Shown here: piece by piece, positions 27,399 to 35,546 of the stretch | Position numbering within the stretch: the stretch's first letter is position 1 | Layout: each line of letters opens with the position of its first letter | NCBI GenBank assembly: GCA_012271135.1 | Contig: JAAXGZ010000072.1 | Coordinates: forward strand, 1 to 64,000 | Source of the DNA: Caldilineales bacterium | Lineage (GTDB): Bacteria; Chloroflexota; Anaerolineae; Caldilineales; Caldilineaceae | Reading direction: 5' to 3' | Length of the DNA stretch: 64,000 bases | The notes under the pieces: model-generated | The model's input: the letters and a program-made list of their open reading frames with translations, nothing else | Databases searched by the model: none | Told to the model about the DNA's origin: nothing | Made by a program: the position numbers and the translations under genes

Positions 27399-27445
27399 TG
27401 GGCTTCGTTTCGGCACCGGTCGTGGTGCCTGGAAGAAGAAGCCCA
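27399..27445 (+). terminator. stem-loop terminator after ABC operon
   Basis: Outer stem TGGGCTTC/GAAGCCCA (27399-27406, 27438-27445) and inner stem GGCACC/GGTGCC (27412-27417, 27424-27429), followed by TTTCC. It lies ten bases after the permease stop, between convergent genes, and probably ends transcription of the operon. Confidence 0.6.
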
Positions 27446-27572
27446 TTTCCTAGTTGCTTGACGGTCCACAGGTCGGCAGCGGGTTTCGCCGGCCAACTGC
27501 GGTTTGTGAACCCGCGCACCGCTTCTGTCGGGGCGGTGCGTGTTGCAAACGTGTGCCCTTGCCAGGTGTTGT

Positions 27573-28619
27573 TCAGTCGACGCTGAACGGTGGCGTCCAG
27601 TCCGGAGCCGGTTTCAGGTCGGCCTTCGGGGTGACACCCGGATTGAAGACATGCGGTGGGAGAAAGCCCCGTAGCACGTTCGAAACGGCTTGGCCTACCG
27701 TGTGTTGGGCTTCGATGTGGGAGTGCACGGACCCGCCTGACGTATGGGGGGTTAGGGTGACCTGCTCCATGGTGCGGAACGGATGATCCGCCGGCATCGG
27801 TTCCTCTTCGAAGACATCCAGCGCGGCGCCTGCGATGCGATCCTCCTGCAGCACCCTGATCAGGTCCGGTTCGTTGATGACCCCTCCGCGACTGGTATTG
27901 ATGAACAAGGCGGACCGCTTCATCTGCTTGAGCTCTTCCCAGCCAATCAGGCCCCGCGTGGCCGGCGACAACGGCACGTGCACGGATACATAGTCACAGA
28001 CCTGCAGAACCGACGGCAGATCCCAGAGTTCGACATCCAGCGCTGCCGCGTCTTCGGCATTGGCCCAAGGATCGTGGGCCACGATCCGGCGCATGGCAGG
28101 CCGCATGCGCCTTGCCACCTCCTTGCCGATGCGGCCGAATCCAATGAGTCCCAGGGTCTGCTGGTTCATCCGGTGCACGGGTTTCATGCGGGGACGGATT
28201 TCAGCCCATTGGCCTTGGTGCAGCGCGCGATCGCACAAGGCAATCTGCCGGGCTGCGCCGTAAATGAGGGCGGCTGTCTGGTCCGCGACCTCGTGCACAC
28301 AGAAGACGGCGAGATTGGAGACGATGATATTGTGGCGCGTCGCCGCTTCGGGGTCCACGCTATCCATGCCGATGCCGTAGCGCTGCACCAACAAGCACTT
28401 CTCAAGGCCGGCAAACACCGTCTCGTTGAAGGGTGTGTACTGGCCGGCGAACAGGACCACGTCGGCATCGTGCGCCACCTCCAGGATTTCCTGCTCGGTG
28501 CGGGCCGGCGGATCCACGATCACCAGGTCCACATCCAGCCCGTCCCAGTACGTACGCTCGATCGCCAACTGCTCGTCGGACTTGCGCCAAGGATCGATAT
28601 ACACAACTTTCCACGTCAT
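27573..28619 (-). CDS. D-2-hydroxyacid dehydrogenase
   Basis: 348 aa. NAD loop GLIGFGRIGKEVARRM (~160-175); substrate Arg in LVQRYGIGMDSV (~88); active-site Glu in DVFEEEPMPADHP (~292); His in TLTPHTSGGS (~315). The resemblance is to the C-terminal-binding-protein/phosphoglycerate-dehydrogenase-like branch. It is 62 bases downstream of the thiol oxidoreductase gene on the same strand, and convergent with the ABC operon. Substrate unknown. Confidence 0.88.
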   Translation of the reverse strand: MTWKVVYIDPWRKSDEQLAIERTYWDGLDVDLVIVDPPARTEQEILEVAHDADVVLFAGQYTPFNETVFAGLEKCLLVQRYGIGMDSVDPEAATRHNIIVSNLAVFCVHEVADQTAALIYGAARQIALCDRALHQGQWAEIRPRMKPVHRMNQQTLGLIGFGRIGKEVARRMRPAMRRIVAHDPWANAEDAAALDVELWDLPSVLQVCDYVSVHVPLSPATRGLIGWEELKQMKRSALFINTSRGGVINEPDLIRVLQEDRIAGAALDVFEEEPMPADHPFRTMEQVTLTPHTSGGSVHSHIEAQHTVGQAVSNVLRGFLPPHVFNPGVTPKADLKPAPDWTPPFSVD

Positions 28620-28681
28620 GGCATCACCGAAACGGATGGGTTAATGCAGGAGATAGCCTCTCGTCGGGGGAGGCCCGGTCT

Positions 28682-29269
28682 TTAGGACGAGGGGTATTCC
28701 TCGGCAAGCAGACTTTGGATGGCGGCCTCGGTCTCCGCATACCTTCCTTCGCCGATGTGCCGGTAGCGAATGTGGCCCTGCTTGTCGATCAGAATCTTGG
28801 TGGGCCAGTACCGGTTGCCAAAGGCGCGCCAGGTGGCACCGTCGTTGTCAAGGCAGACCGGGTACTCGATTTCCAGATCCTTCACCGCCTGCTCCACATT
28901 GGTCAGATCCCGCTCGTAATTGAATTCCGGATAGTGGTTGCCGATGATGACCAGACCCTGGTCCGCGTACTTGGAGTTCCATTCCCTCAACGAGGGAATC
29001 GTGCGCTTGCAGTTGATTCAGCCGAAGGTCCACATGTCGATCAGGACCACCTTGCCCTCCAATTCAGCCAGACGCAGCGGCCGGTCGCTGTTGATCCAGA
29101 CCGTGTTGGCGATTTCGGGAGCCGGGCCCAGGTCCGGCAGGTCGGACATGTTAGTGGACCGGTCTTGGTTGCCTGGAGGAACAGTGTCGGTCGTGGCTGG
29201 CATGGGAGGCACCACACACGCGGTCAGTGCCACCGGCAGGATCAGTACCAGGAAGAGCAGCTTGCGCAT
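28682..29269 (-). CDS. TlpA/DipZ-like thioredoxin-fold selenoprotein with in-frame UGA (Sec) in a UxxC site
   Basis: A single 195-residue protein results if the UGA at 29018-29020 is read as selenocysteine (residue 84). The frame is otherwise open from ATG 29269 to the stop at 28682. Residues 1-18 form a lipoprotein leader (LLFLVLILPVALTAC). The redox site reads MWTFG-U-INCKRTIP, where relatives have WTFSCINC, so UGA replaces the first Cys of CxxC. After it the fold continues as expected (NSKYADQGLVIIGNHYPEF, CLDNDGATWRAFGNRYWPT with the cis-Pro segment, ILIDKQGHIRY). A hairpin fitting bacterial SECIS rules begins 18 bases after the UGA (28981-28999). It would act outside the membrane in thiol or peroxide chemistry. 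A plain nonsense mutation is the alternative, but the position and hairpin argue against it. selABCD are not in this window. Confidence 0.85.
28981..28999 (-). promoter_or_regulatory. bacterial SECIS-like element
   Basis: On the minus-strand mRNA the UGA (29020-29018) is followed by 18 bases and then a perfect 8-bp stem ATTCCCTC/GAGGGAAT with apical loop GUU. The loop starts 26 bases after the UGA. Bacterial SECIS elements require a stem-loop within the coding region shortly after UGA, with a small apical loop carrying a G in its first positions, recognised by SelB. All these features are met. Confidence 0.8.
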
Positions 29270-29378
29270 CGGAAACCTGTGTCAGTGTTGGGGCCGGTCC
29301 CGGACCCAGGATGCCTAGGGCCAGTCAGGTTTGCAGTATACAGGCATTCGTGCAGGACTCGCAGGCGTCCACCATGGC

Positions 29379-29401
29379 GGCACCGATTCAATTTCGTTGA
29401 T
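29379..29401 (+). repeat. single degenerate terminal-inverted-repeat copy
   Basis: GGCACCGATTCAATTTCG... matches the 23-bp end of the MITE at 17107 in about 20 of 23 positions, in left-end orientation. No partner end was found within the next 2 kb. Probably the remnant of another element of the same family. Confidence 0.6.
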
Positions 29402-29445
29402 TGAGATTCAAGGCTCGGAAAGGGGCGAGAGGGCCTTGATAACTT

Positions 29446-29760
29446 CAATCAACCCCAAGAGACCACTCGTCAATGGGGCTTGTCCGATGTCCCCACTGCC
29501 TGTCTCCGTTGCGGTGGTCGGTGAAGCGCAGGATCCTCTCCTTGAGCTGGGCGACGGAAGAGAAGGAGCCGCGGCGGATGGCCTTCTGCGTGATGAGGTG
29601 GAACCAGATCTCGACCTGGTTGAGCCAGGAGGCGTAGGTGGGAGTGAAGTGGAGATGGTAGCGGGGTCGGTCGGTGAGCCAGCGCTTGACGCGGGGGTGC
29701 TTGTGGGTGCCGTAGTTGCCGACAACGGTGAAACGGGTCGATTCGGCGGCACAGGCTGCT
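29446..29760 (-). pseudogene. IS630-family transposase, C-terminal fragment
   Basis: In a frame with no start codon the minus strand reads VVGNYGTHKHPRVKRWL, then RYHLHFTPTYASWLNQVEIW and TQKAIRRGSFSSVAQL, to a stop near 29446. This is the last catalytic part of an IS630 DDE transposase: the (D)NYGTHK strand, with the Asp replaced by Gly, and the final Glu in NQVE. The N-terminal part is absent here. A fragment with the preceding part of such a protein lies at 31553-31780 on the same strand, about 1.8 kb away, suggesting one transposase gene split by an insertion. Confidence 0.75.
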
Positions 29761-29849
29761 TCGCGGAGTTGCCTGCGGGTGTGTCGGACATGCCCTTTGC
29801 GCTAAACTATGTTTATGATCCATGGTCAATCGGTTTTTCGGCACTGAAC

Positions 29850-30131
29850 ATGAGTGAACAGAATGAGGATTGCAGCCGCCAACCTGCGAGAACACTTGTC
29901 GGTAGTGGGGAAATCGACAGGTGGTTGGAAGCAATCAGGGAGCGCCTACAACATGTTGAAGACCTCCCCGCCGGATCGGCGTGCGACGGGTGTGGAAGGA
30001 ACAATGCGGAGTTTTTGGTTTGGGTTCGGAGAGGCGGGGTTTGCTATCAGGATCCGATGTGCCGGATTTGTGTGCGCGAGACCCTGATTGGATTTGCCGG
30101 GTTCCTGCCTCCATGGTGGCAGGAATTCTAA
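29850..30131 (+). CDS. small Cys-rich (zinc-ribbon-like) hypothetical protein
   Basis: 93 aa from ATG 29850. The N-terminal half is helical (EIDRWLEAIRERLQHVEDL). The C-terminal half has two Cys pairs, CDGC and CRIC, with an extra Cys between (ACDGCGRNNAEF, VCYQDPMCRICVRET), which could bind one zinc. No family recognised. It sits between the two IS630 fragments and next to the P-loop/HEPN gene, facing it; it may belong to the inserted DNA. Confidence 0.5.
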   Translation: MSEQNEDCSRQPARTLVGSGEIDRWLEAIRERLQHVEDLPAGSACDGCGRNNAEFLVWVRRGGVCYQDPMCRICVRETLIGFAGFLPPWWQEF

Positions 30132-30192
30132 GTAATCTGCCCATCCGCCCGATGGCTTGGATCTGTGCGACAGCAATCATATTCAAGCAGTG

Positions 30193-31293
30193 TCAGAGTA
30201 TCCGGTCGTAGTCAATGTCCATGTTTCGGCACAGTCGATTAAAACACTTTCCAAGTTCAAGGAATGCGCTGATGTGTTGCTGGGTGTCTTCTTCGCTGGT
30301 GAACAATTGCCGGACAGGGTCTTGCTCCCCCTCGCGGTTGGACGCATAGGATACAAATCCCCGTTTATTCTCAAGGTGGTCGAGTGAAAAGAATCCGTGG
30401 GCGAAAGAATTTCGCAGGTCATTCAAACCTGTTAGATGTTCATGATCCTTACCTGTTAGTTCTTCCTTGAATGTAGTTTTGAATTTTGAGATCGCAGGGC
30501 CCAAGCTCATTCTTTGCAGGTCTACTCGCCGGTCAGTGATGCTTCCGGTACAGTGGGGGTTATTCCGGAATTTCTCTCGCTCTTTCTCGGATGATTGTTT
30601 CAGTGCAAGCAGGTACACCAGTTGGCTGTGAAGCCACAGGCACAGCATGAATATTTGGCCAGGCCGTACAAGAATGTCGAAGTCGTCTACAGCGATGGGG
30701 CTGTCCAGGTCGTGTATCGCCTGCCGCAGTGTCTGTTGCCACACAAAGGCGCTGTACCCGTCCATGTACGAGCGGTGGCCTGGGTCACGACTGTTGTACA
30801 TGTGATATATTTCATCTGGTATTCGCCATCGGAATCTGCCGCATGATCCCGGATAGGTAGCTCCCGTCACTTTCCATGCACACTCCAGTGGTTTGGATGA
30901 TCGCGGTAACCACTTAGGTTTATGCGGTTTCCACACATCGCATGTCAGGACTCGAAGTCGATCGTGTGGAGGCGTGGCGCAGGGGATCAGGACGACCATA
31001 TCCCGGGACGCTATATGGTCCAATAATGCATAGGCCCTATTCTCGTCAACCAAATCGACTCCGCCAATTTCTAATATAACGCAGTGTTGTTTGTTTTTGT
31101 CAAGCGCGAAGATTTTGTTCAATTGGTCAGCACCCGCCAAATTGAAATTGGCGGATAATCGATAACCTTCCTTTTGAAAATCCAGCGCTAGGATGACAGC
31201 CATGGCGGTCTTGCCGACAAAGGACCCGCCTATATGGCACACCCTGCATGAACGCACCGCTTCCCGGAATTGCACATAGTCATTTGTAGGCAT
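30193..31293 (-). CDS. P-loop protein with C-terminal HEPN-type RNase motif, candidate defence gene
   Basis: 366 aa. The N-terminus carries a Walker A loop (IGGSFVGKTAMA, G22-x4-G27-K28-T29) and a following hydrophobic strand CVILEIGGVD (~70) as Walker B candidate. The C-terminal ~150 residues are helical and include LRNSFAHGFFSL (R294-N295-S-F-A-H299), matching the R-[ND]-x(3-5)-H signature of HEPN RNases. NTPase-HEPN pairings are common in abortive-infection and toxin systems; function here is inference. Base composition is clearly more AT-rich than the metabolic neighbours, pointing to transfer. It lies between two IS630 transposase fragments and beside the DUF499 cassette, which runs the other way. 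Confidence 0.6.
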   Translation of the reverse strand: MPTNDYVQFREAVRSCRVCHIGGSFVGKTAMAVILALDFQKEGYRLSANFNLAGADQLNKIFALDKNKQHCVILEIGGVDLVDENRAYALLDHIASRDMVVLIPCATPPHDRLRVLTCDVWKPHKPKWLPRSSKPLECAWKVTGATYPGSCGRFRWRIPDEIYHMYNSRDPGHRSYMDGYSAFVWQQTLRQAIHDLDSPIAVDDFDILVRPGQIFMLCLWLHSQLVYLLALKQSSEKEREKFRNNPHCTGSITDRRVDLQRMSLGPAISKFKTTFKEELTGKDHEHLTGLNDLRNSFAHGFFSLDHLENKRGFVSYASNREGEQDPVRQLFTSEEDTQQHISAFLELGKCFNRLCRNMDIDYDRIL

Positions 31294-31995
31294 TGTTAAT
31301 GTCCGTTGTGTGCAGTATTATGCTTTGCGGGAGCGCACGGTTTCCTGTAGCCGCGTATTCAATGTACCCATCATTGTTGTTCGATTCCGTTTTGAATGTG
31401 GAATTGAGGAGATTGACTCAAAAAGGGGAACGTGCGCAGAATACAAGCCATGCAACAGCCACATTCCAAGGGATTCCCTATGGAACGCAGTATAGCATTC
31501 GAGGATGTGGCTACCGTGGTGTACTCTGGGTGGACGATGGGTACCAAGCCTACGCGGCCGGCGACAACGCAGGACGAGTGGGGAAGTGCCGGGCCAGCTG
31601 CCACAGGAAGGCCAGCAACTCCTGGTGCCGGTGGCGCTTGGCACAGGCGTAGTAGGTCTTGTCCGTGTCGAGGTTTAGGGCCGCCAACAGGGACAGGGTG
31701 TCGCCGCGGACGTAGTCGTGGGTGCGGGTGTCGGTGTGGCGGGCGTGGCCGGCAGGCTCGGCTGCGTGCCAGTGTCTGCATTGGAGGATTCTCGATTCCA
31801 CGTCCAAGTCTGGATCAACTTACAATCCTCATAGTCCGGATTTGAGTTTGAAGCGTCTTGGGACTTAGTCCACCTCCCCTCAACTCAACTTGTCGATGCC
31901 GGCAGTTGGCAGAGTCTTCCCTGCATGGCTTAGACCCAGTGATCTGCCCAGTGCCACCAATCCTCAGTATTCGTCCGGTCAACACAGTTCCTGGA
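31294..31995. other. region between P-loop/HEPN gene and DUF499 gene
   Basis: 700 bases. The first ~250 should contain the promoter of the HEPN gene. An IS630 fragment occupies 31553-31780. From 31810 to 31995 no gene is supported; the frame of the DUF499 gene is open back to 31858, but that part shows no family resemblance. Confidence 0.45.
31553..31780 (-). pseudogene. IS630-family transposase, middle fragment
   Basis: The minus strand reads RTHDYVRGDTLSLLAALNLD, then KTYYACAKRHRHQELLAFLWQLARHFP. This matches the central part of IS630 transposases (…HGTLSLLAALN…RHRHQEFLAFL…), which directly precedes the NYxTHK strand. It stops after ARHFP, exactly where the fragment at 29446-29760 would take over. 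The octamer CGTTGTCG (minus strand) occurs at the edge of both fragments and could be a target duplication of the DNA inserted between them. Confidence 0.7.
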
Positions 31996-34968
31996 ATGCG
32001 CATGTTAAGTCTGAGCAGCCTGGTCCGCCCTCGCAAGGAGGTATTGGAATCCACTCTTGACGAATCGATTTTCGCTGCGAATCTGGGTACGATGCTGCAA
32101 GGTACCGCGCCACCCGTCTACGGAGATCCGGCCGAGTTCTTTTCCCGCACCCATCCATCGTCCGGGCTGAAGGCCCTGCTCAACCTCTGCCTCGGGCGCC
32201 TTGCAGGCGCACAGCCGGACGCGCCGCCGATCATCCGCATCGACACCAACCTGGGTGGCGGCAAGACCCACAACCTGATAGCGCTCAGCCACGCGGTTCA
32301 GGGCGGTCTGGACGCAGGCTCCGCGGAAAGACTCCTGTCGCCACCTGTCAGACAGACTCTGGGCTCAATGCCGGGTGTGCGCTTGGCCGCCTTTGTAGGC
32401 ACCGACCACGGCGTGTCCGCAAGCGAAAGCACCATGTGGGGTCTGCTGGCCAATCAACTGGGCGGAGCATCGGGATATGCCGTGGTGCGTCCGGACGATG
32501 TGGGCCGAACCGCTCCGGGCACCGCCACGCTGGCAGAACTGTTGGGCAACGAACCCAATCTGATCGTGGTGGACGAGATTGCCCAGTACCTCCAAAAAGC
32601 CGATGGAGTGGAAGTAGGAAACGGCACACTTGCAGATCAGACCTTGACTTTCCTGATGGCTTTGTGTGAGGCCGCAGCCCAGGTTCAACGTACGGTTCTA
32701 GTCCTGACAACCACACAAGACTCGAGCGTATTCAGCAGCAGCACCGAGAAGGTCGTTGCCTTGATGATCCGAGTGCAAGAAATCACTGGACGGCAAGCTT
32801 ACCTTATCCAGCCTTCGGCAGAGGAAGACCTACCTTCCATCCTGAGCCGCCGGCTGTTCGAGCATGTGGATCGCTCCAACATTGCAGACATTGCCACCTC
32901 CTACGCGGAGGCCCTGACAGCAGCCGAACAGCGCTGGGAGAGCGGTTTGCCTTCCGAACTGGCTCCCGTGCGTCTGGCATCCCGCATGCACGAGACCTGG
33001 CCGTTCCATCCGGAACTCATCGTGTTGCTGGACAAGCGGCTTTCGACCAATCCCTACTTTCAGCGCACCCGCGGAGCCCTGCGGTTGTTGGCCCGGACAA
33101 TTCAACTGCTCTGGCAAAACGGGGCAGCGTCCGCCAGTGCAATCCACCCACATCACCTGGATCTGGCTGACGGGGTCATCATTCGACCGCAGTTGACCCA
33201 AGCCCTGCAGCAGCCACAGATGGAAGCCGTGGCACGGGCCGATGTGGCCAATGAGAATGAGCATGAACCGTCGAGAGCAGATCTGATCGACAAGCGATAC
33301 GACGCGTCCTGCATCCGCCACGCCGCGACCACCTGTTTTGTCCATTCCCTGCACTTGGGCGCGGCCATGACCCAGGGGCATACGCTGGCCACAACGCTGG
33401 AACCCAGTACGGACCCAGACATCCTGCTGGATGGATGGACTCGGCTGGTTCGAGAGGCCTGGTACCTGCACCAGGACAGCGAGGGCTTCCGCTTCAAGAC
33501 GGAGCCGTCTTTGACCAAGATGGTGGTTGACCGGACGAACGAAGTGCGGTCATCACAAGCGCGCAGTGCGGCACAGGAACTGCTTGAGAACCTCTTCGCT
33601 TCCAGCAGTAGCACCGGTAACGTTCGTCGCATGTACCTCAACGAAAAGGCACCCGACAACCTTGCCCAAATCAACATTTGCGTCTTTGGCTGGGCACAGT
33701 TCGAGGGCGAGCGCGGGGTGGTCGACTACAACTCTCCGCCTCAGGTCATTTTGGACCACTGGAACCAGCTGGACAGTGGTGGACAACGGCGGTACTTAAA
33801 CCACATGGTGTTCATCGCGCCGAATGCCCGGTACTACGATCGCATGCTCAGGGCCCTACAACGCCGCATTGCCCTGGACACGTTGGTCCAGGATGGTTCG
33901 ATCACAGAACGTCTGAGCCCGGATGTTCTAGGTGATCTCAGGGATCGATGCAATAAGCAGCAGCTGGAAGCCCGCGTCGCCGTCGCGAATGTCATGAATC
34001 TCTGCTGGTATCCGGTCGCCAATGACAAGCTGGAGCTGGTGGAACTTACAGTGGACAGCAAAGCACGTGCCGAACGGAACCAGACAGAGGTCATCTTCGA
34101 GCAATTGCGCGAGCGGGGGAAGCTCCTAACTGCGGACAGTCCCCCCATGGACCCGGCGCGACTGAAGCAGATGCTGGGCCAGCGCCTTAGCCGCAGCATC
34201 ACCATTCGCGGCATGCAGGAGTTCATGGCCAGCTCCGGCAGCAGTCATATGCTTCTGGATTCCGGGCAGTTGCGGGCGGTTATCCAGAACGGCATTCGCA
34301 TGGAGGTTTGGGACTGCCAGCGGTCGAACGGTGACTGGGTAGACAAGCTGGACCTGGATTCCTTCAGTCTTGGCGAAGGAGACAGCCTCCATTTACCTGG
34401 AACCAAACCGGAACCGTGCCCCCAATGCGGCAGACAACCCTGTGTTTGCGACGAGCCCGTAGCCTGTCCCGAATGTGGAGAACATCCCTGCGCTTGCAGC
34501 AAACCTCCACCTACTCGTGAATTCCAATCCACGCGTGTGCCTGCGGAAGCGATTGAAGATGTATTTGCTCAGGCCCAGGACGCGTCGGCCACTCGTATGG
34601 AGGAGTTGATTCTGGAGTGGGATGCAGAGCAGGATGCCGCGCTTAGGTGTGTGGCCAAAGTCTTGCAGACGCTTGCACAGGTCCGAATCCACCCCAACAT
34701 TGATCCATCACTGAGCGTTGATCTGGAAACGGAAACCGCTGGTAAGGTATTCACCCTCAAGATGACATGCTCCGCGCCGCAAGCCCAGATGATGGAGGAA
34801 AGTCTCAAGGCCATCCTCAGGCAAGGCGAAGGAACTGCATGCACAACCAGGATCGTATTCGCCTTCCCGGCCTCGACATCGGTCGAGGGGAATGAAAAGC
34901 GAACCATTCAGGACGCCGTGCGAGGAACCATGGTCTCAAGGTCCCTCACCGTCCTGAAAACGGCATGA
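31996..34968 (+). CDS. DUF499-domain ATPase of a predicted anti-phage cassette
   Basis: 990 aa from ATG 31996 (a second ATG at 32002 is equally possible; neither has a strong ribosome binding site). The opening LSLSSLVRPRKEVLE is typical of DUF499. Walker A is TNLGGGKTHNLIAL (~84-97) and Walker B LIVVDEIAQYL (~188). Near residues 805-830 two Cys knots (PCPQCGRQPCVC and ACPECGEHPCAC) should bind zinc. DUF499 proteins co-occur with DUF1156 methyltransferases and helicases in predicted defence islands. The gene overlaps the next by four bases (ATGA), so translation is coupled. Mechanism in defence is not established. Confidence 0.82.
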   Translation: MRMLSLSSLVRPRKEVLESTLDESIFAANLGTMLQGTAPPVYGDPAEFFSRTHPSSGLKALLNLCLGRLAGAQPDAPPIIRIDTNLGGGKTHNLIALSHAVQGGLDAGSAERLLSPPVRQTLGSMPGVRLAAFVGTDHGVSASESTMWGLLANQLGGASGYAVVRPDDVGRTAPGTATLAELLGNEPNLIVVDEIAQYLQKADGVEVGNGTLADQTLTFLMALCEAAAQVQRTVLVLTTTQDSSVFSSSTEKVVALMIRVQEITGRQAYLIQPSAEEDLPSILSRRLFEHVDRSNIADIATSYAEALTAAEQRWESGLPSELAPVRLASRMHETWPFHPELIVLLDKRLSTNPYFQRTRGALRLLARTIQLLWQNGAASASAIHPHHLDLADGVIIRPQLTQALQQPQMEAVARADVANENEHEPSRADLIDKRYDASCIRHAATTCFVHSLHLGAAMTQGHTLATTLEPSTDPDILLDGWTRLVREAWYLHQDSEGFRFKTEPSLTKMVVDRTNEVRSSQARSAAQELLENLFASSSSTGNVRRMYLNEKAPDNLAQINICVFGWAQFEGERGVVDYNSPPQVILDHWNQLDSGGQRRYLNHMVFIAPNARYYDRMLRALQRRIALDTLVQDGSITERLSPDVLGDLRDRCNKQQLEARVAVANVMNLCWYPVANDKLELVELTVDSKARAERNQTEVIFEQLRERGKLLTADSPPMDPARLKQMLGQRLSRSITIRGMQEFMASSGSSHMLLDSGQLRAVIQNGIRMEVWDCQRSNGDWVDKLDLDSFSLGEGDSLHLPGTKPEPCPQCGRQPCVCDEPVACPECGEHPCACSKPPPTREFQSTRVPAEAIEDVFAQAQDASATRMEELILEWDAEQDAALRCVAKVLQTLAQVRIHPNIDPSLSVDLETETAGKVFTLKMTCSAPQAQMMEESLKAILRQGEGTACTTRIVFAFPASTSVEGNEKRTIQDAVRGTMVSRSLTVLKTA

Positions 34969-35345
34969 CCCTATCGTACCGGCTGGTTGCGAGCCGTGAT
35001 TCCGAGGGTTGCATCAACCGGTTTGAGGTCTCGGATGTTGAAGGGCGATCGGTCATTCTCCATGGCTGGCGCGCGGAAGCTGTTGCGGATCCGGTCCAGG
35101 TCACCCTGACGCGCGTATCCCAGCGCCTTTCATTGGCACTAGACAAGCCATTGCAGTTGGATGAACACTTGGGGGTTCAGGTTCTGTTGATCCTACGAGC
35201 AGTCAAACCGCTTGCTGGCTATCAACGCGTCAAGAAGGTGGCGACGGGCATAGCCCGTATGTCCGAAGAAGAGGCTACCTATTGGCATGCCCATGCCGCC
35301 CATAAGGGCGGCCTCCCAGCATTGAGGAAGTTGCTTACTCCATGA
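34965..35345 (+). CDS. small conserved partner protein of the DUF499 cassette
   Basis: 126 aa, starting at the ATGA that ends the DUF499 gene and itself ending in the ATGA that starts the DUF1156 fragment. It reads as an alpha/beta protein with a C-terminal helix (EEEATYWHAHAAHKGGLPAL); no catalytic motif is seen. I do not recognise a named family with certainty. Position and double coupling indicate a structural or regulatory subunit of the cassette. Confidence 0.7.
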   Translation: MTLSYRLVASRDSEGCINRFEVSDVEGRSVILHGWRAEAVADPVQVTLTRVSQRLSLALDKPLQLDEHLGVQVLLILRAVKPLAGYQRVKKVATGIARMSEEEATYWHAHAAHKGGLPALRKLLTP

Positions 35346-35530
35346 CCGAACACCGCCCACTGATCACGCGATGGTTTCCTGCGGCGACCATCGGTGCGGA
35401 GTCGCTCCGTGACGTATCCGCCGGACAGCAGCCGCCGCCCAATCGACTCCATGTGTGGTGGGCTCGCCGGCCGTTGACCACCGCACGCGCGGCTGTTGTC
35501 GCAACTCTTTTACCGGCTTGGCAAGACCCT
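35342..35530 (+). pseudogene. truncated DUF1156 methyltransferase head (first copy)
   Basis: The frame begins MTEHRPLITRWFPAATIGAE and continues NRLHVWWARRPLTTARAAVV and LLPAW, the N-terminal signature of DUF1156. It then loses resemblance at about 35530, where the next gene begins; the frame runs on to 35758 as an overlap. The full copy from 35547 starts with a similar but distinct head (TQWMPTPQLGAESLRE...HVWWARRPL). The locus once held two DUF1156 genes in tandem, the first now deleted to about 60 residues. The fragment keeps its coupled ATGA start. Confidence 0.8.
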
Positions 35531-35546
35531 GAAGAGATACAGCCTC

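Noticed and set aside
28981-29000. SECIS hairpin interpreted as an ordinary terminator
   Set aside because: It lies inside a conserved coding frame, is not followed by a U tract, and has the spacing to UGA expected for SelB recognition.
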